Assembly (NCBI GenBank): GCA_002348185.1
Contig: DDYW01000125.1
Coordinates: forward strand, 1 to 27,197
From: Candidatus Hydrogenedentes bacterium UBA2224
GTDB lineage: Bacteria > Hydrogenedentota > Hydrogenedentia > Hydrogenedentales > SLHB01
Direction of reading: 5' to 3'
DNA: 27,197 nucleotides
The notes beneath the pieces are model-generated. The model was not told the DNA's origin. It made no database searches and saw only the letters and a program-made list of their open reading frames with translations. Below are positions 24,118 to 27,197 of the stretch, piece after piece. Every line of letters begins with the position of its first letter. Position 1 is the first letter of the stretch. A program made the translations under genes and the position numbers.

Positions 24118-24602
24118 GTGAGCTTTGGTTTCTTCCGTTTGGGTTTCGCGGGTGTGCCGAGGGCGCGGCGTCTGGATACGTCCACCAGAAAATCCTTTTC
24201 GAGCGCCTTCCGGCCCAACAGCATACGATAAAGCATATCCTCGCGCGATGCCAGTGAGAGTTCGATGTCTTTCTCGACGGCCCCGATCCGGATGCGGGTG
24301 TGGACAAAACAGCGGGTGTGGTAGTGGCCGGAACTGGAGCGAACCCTCCCCCACTTCGCCACGTTTGCGGTCACCTTGACCCGTTTGTTGCTGTGCCGGC
24401 GGCTGAGGACGACCTCGAACGAGACGCGGTGGGCGTCCACAATCTGCAGGTTATCGACATGGAGCGCACTGGTGCGCGCGCCCGTGTCGATTTTGGCGGG
24501 GAGGCGCCCGATGCCCCAATCGGGCAGGGCGACATACTCCGACCATCCGATAACGGTTTTGGGGGCGTGCTCTTTGGGATGTTCGGCGGCTTTATCCGGC
24601 AT
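24114..24602 (-). CDS. RimB-like retropepsin-fold protease (ATP-dependent zinc protease family)
   Basis: The 162-residue protein belongs to the family annotated as ATP-dependent zinc protease or RimB (Pfam PF05618), which has an aspartic retropepsin-like fold. The active-site motif is KIDTGARTSALH (37-48) with Asp39. The later LASREDMLYRMLLGRKALEKDFLVDV segment is the usual C-terminal family block. In Pseudomonas RimB works with RimK and RimA on S6 glutamylation. The tail is basic (KPKRKKPK). It starts seven bases after the glutamate dehydrogenase stop, and its own stop overlaps rimK by four bases (ATGA), so it is firmly part of the rim operon. No signal peptide. Confidence 0.92.
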   Translation of the reverse strand: MPDKAAEHPKEHAPKTVIGWSEYVALPDWGIGRLPAKIDTGARTSALHVDNLQIVDAHRVSFEVVLSRRHSNKRVKVTANVAKWGRVRSSSGHYHTRCFVHTRIRIGAVEKDIELSLASREDMLYRMLLGRKALEKDFLVDVSRRRALGTPAKPKRKKPKLT

Positions 24603-24609
24603 GGGACGG

Positions 24610-25917
24610 TTACCTCGAAAGAAGATCGCGTTCGGTCATGGTCTGATGAACGCGTTGCAGGGCGACGTCAATGCTCGCTTCGGTCATGGTTCGTCCTTTC
24701 TTCATGAGTGACTTCATGGCGTCGTAGGTGGCGTCAAACCGTTCGCGGATGTGGGCGAACGTCATTGGAAGGGTGTATCGCTGGCCGCCCAGGGCCTGGC
24801 GGAATTCGAGGTTTGACGCGATGACGCCGCCCGCGTTGGCGTAGATGTCGGGGATGATGTCGACGTTCTTTTCCATGAGAATCTTCATGGCGTCGTACGT
24901 AACGGGCATGTTGGCGCCTTCTACGATGACGCGGGCCTGGACCCGGTCCGCGTTGCCGGCATGGATGACGTGGCCCGTCGCGGCGGGGATGAGGTAGTCC
25001 ACGCGGAGCCCGAACAGGCGCTTGCTGGTCAGGGAGCGGGCCTTGTAGCCGTTGAACGAGCCGTGGCGGGCATAATGGGCGGCCACGTCCAGTGTGTCGA
25101 GCCCGCCCGGATCGTAAATGCCGCCGGTCAGATCGGTGAGGCCGACGATGCGCACGCCCGAGCCCTGGAGGGCGGTCGCGGCATGCATCCCGACCTTGCC
25201 GAAGCCCTGGATGGCGGCGGTGCACTGGTCGGGGGCGAGGCCGCGGCGTTCCATGTCTTTGAGGACGGCGTACCAGACGCCGTATCCGGTGGCCTCGGTG
25301 CGGCCGGGGAGCCAGCCCTCGACGCCGTCGGGCTTTCCGGTGACGGAGGCGGGATCGAGGGTGGCGTTGTAGATGCGCACCATTTCCTCGGCGCCGCTTC
25401 CCATGTCGGGCGCGGGGATGTAATGGCGGCCGGAAAAAAGCCACCCGAACTGGTCGGTAAACTCGATGATAATGTCGGCCTTGGCGATGCGGGCGAACTC
25501 GCGGAACTCGCCCAGAAACCGCTTTTCTCTGCGCATGGCGGCGTACAGCGCGCGCAGGTCGATGCTGATGCCCGATTTGCCGCCGCCGAGATCAATATCG
25601 GCCAGGGCGGTCTTGAGAGTCATGAGACGGGCCAGTTCGGTCGTCTCCCATATATCGACGTCTTTGGCAATCCGGATGCCGCCCTTATAGGGGCCGCGGG
25701 CGCGGTTGTGCAGAACGATCCCCGAAATGAGGTTGACCACCCTCCCCATGATGGGCACGGGGAGACGCTGGATGTATACGGTGTAGGGTTTGATGATCTC
25801 GGCGGCGTCGTCGGGCCGGATGCGAAGACGGCGCGCGCTTTCGAGCAGGAGCATGCCGGACCGGGTGTGGGGCTCGCTGCTGTGCACGTAATCTTCGAGT
25901 GTGTTGCCGAATTTCAT
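24610..25917 (-). CDS. Glu/Leu/Phe/Val dehydrogenase, probably glutamate dehydrogenase
   Basis: The enzyme reversibly aminates 2-oxoglutarate (or a related keto acid) using NAD(P)H. From the ATG at 25915-25917 it has 435 residues, normal for the family. GPYKGGIRIAKDVD (near 74-87) is the substrate-binding segment; the catalytic lysine lies in LGGGKSGI (just after residue 105), and IPAPDMGSGAEEM follows. The Rossmann part has IQGFGKVGMHAA, and PAATGHVIHAGNA and VEGANMPVT are near the C-terminal third. An ATG three codons earlier is only one base from its GAGG site, so the second ATG, nine bases away, is preferred. Length and motif order favour glutamate over leucine dehydrogenase. It heads the rimB-rimK operon. 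Confidence 0.93.
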   Translation of the reverse strand: MKFGNTLEDYVHSSEPHTRSGMLLLESARRLRIRPDDAAEIIKPYTVYIQRLPVPIMGRVVNLISGIVLHNRARGPYKGGIRIAKDVDIWETTELARLMTLKTALADIDLGGGKSGISIDLRALYAAMRREKRFLGEFREFARIAKADIIIEFTDQFGWLFSGRHYIPAPDMGSGAEEMVRIYNATLDPASVTGKPDGVEGWLPGRTEATGYGVWYAVLKDMERRGLAPDQCTAAIQGFGKVGMHAATALQGSGVRIVGLTDLTGGIYDPGGLDTLDVAAHYARHGSFNGYKARSLTSKRLFGLRVDYLIPAATGHVIHAGNADRVQARVIVEGANMPVTYDAMKILMEKNVDIIPDIYANAGGVIASNLEFRQALGGQRYTLPMTFAHIRERFDATYDAMKSLMKKGRTMTEASIDVALQRVHQTMTERDLLSR

Positions 25918-25983
25918 GGGCCACATCCCTCGTTGGTGAGAAAGACACCCCGTTATGCAGCGGGCAAGCCCCCGCCGGCGGAT

Positions 25984-26012
25984 AGCATACCGCGTTGATC
26001 ACCCGGCGTAAA
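25984..26012 (-). promoter_or_regulatory. Predicted promoter of the gdh-rim operon
   Basis: Minus strand TTTACG (-35, 26007-26012), a 17-base spacer and TATGCT (-10, 25984-25989). Start near 25977, leader about 60 bases. Four of six matches in each box. Confidence 0.5.
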
Positions 26013-26027
26013 GACGCCCGGGAACGG

Positions 26028-26063
26028 AAAAGGCCTCCGGGGCGGACGTGCCCCGGAAGCCTT
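26028..26063 (-). terminator. Rho-independent terminator after leuA
   Basis: A 14-base-pair stem (26030-26043 with 26050-26063, one T-G pair) closes a six-base loop and is followed on the minus strand by TTTT. It starts 17 bases after the leuA stop and separates leuA from the gdh-rim operon. Confidence 0.85.
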
Positions 26064-26080
26064 GGGTTTGCCGGTCACGG

Positions 26081-27197
<1,117 letters not shown>

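Noticed and set aside
24118..24354. Longer start of rimK at 24354
   Set aside because: The extra 79 residues overlap the RimB-like gene in another frame, and family proteins start at MKIGIL.

Overview
The window is about 27 kb of GC-rich, densely packed bacterial chromosome, almost entirely housekeeping, with nearly every gene on the minus strand. No phage, transposase, integrase or CRISPR array is visible. Taxonomy is inference only: the mix of sigma-70-like promoters (TTGACA-like, 17-base spacer, TAxxAT-like), a Tat-exported ceramidase-like enzyme beside Gfo/Idh/MocA and xylose-isomerase-like TIM-barrel genes, and a zinc-type L31 would suit an uncultured lineage such as Hydrogenedentota or a PVC/Planctomycetota-like group. 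No single gene proves this.

Layout from left to right. (1) 1-538 is the start of recA, running off the left edge, with a promoter overlapped by nested palindromes. (2) 540-1463 is gene-poor. It is followed by a plus-strand tRNA-Gly(CCC) with its own promoter and terminator, a small cluster of palindromic GCAGGCGAGACGCCTGC-type repeats, and a second gene-poor stretch up to 2543. (3) 2544-11028, read leftwards, is a long co-directional run: ABC ATPase, ABC-2 permease, membrane-anchored TPR protein, PLP-binding YggS-like protein, pheS, pheT, a small coiled-coil protein and zapA. Promoters are visible before the ATPase and before the YggS gene. (4) 11235-12344 is a DUF481 outer-membrane beta-barrel protein, divergent from a PerM/AI-2E-type membrane protein (12453-13703). 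The latter's 3' end overlaps the convergent pssA. (5) 13631-17982, read leftwards, is rpmE, prfA, prmC, radC, psd, pssA, a tightly overlapped operon joining translation termination to phosphatidylethanolamine synthesis. (6) 18149-21688, read leftwards, is a catabolic-looking operon: Gfo/Idh/MocA oxidoreductase, Tat-exported neutral-ceramidase-like hydrolase, and a sugar phosphate isomerase/epimerase. (7) 21794-25917, read leftwards, is glutamate dehydrogenase, a RimB-like retropepsin-fold protease, RimK fused to a C-terminal RCK_C-like domain, and an AstE/AspA-like zinc hydrolase. (8) 26081 to the right edge is the C-terminal part of leuA, ending in a strong terminator.

The most interesting element is the four-gene glutamate/RimK operon. 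Its RimK carries a regulatory-looking RCK_C domain and a highly basic tail, and the whole set sits directly behind a glutamate-producing enzyme. Also worth a look are the operator-like palindromes on the recA promoter, the coiled-coil protein beside zapA, the ABC/TPR set ahead of pheST, and the palindromic repeat cluster.
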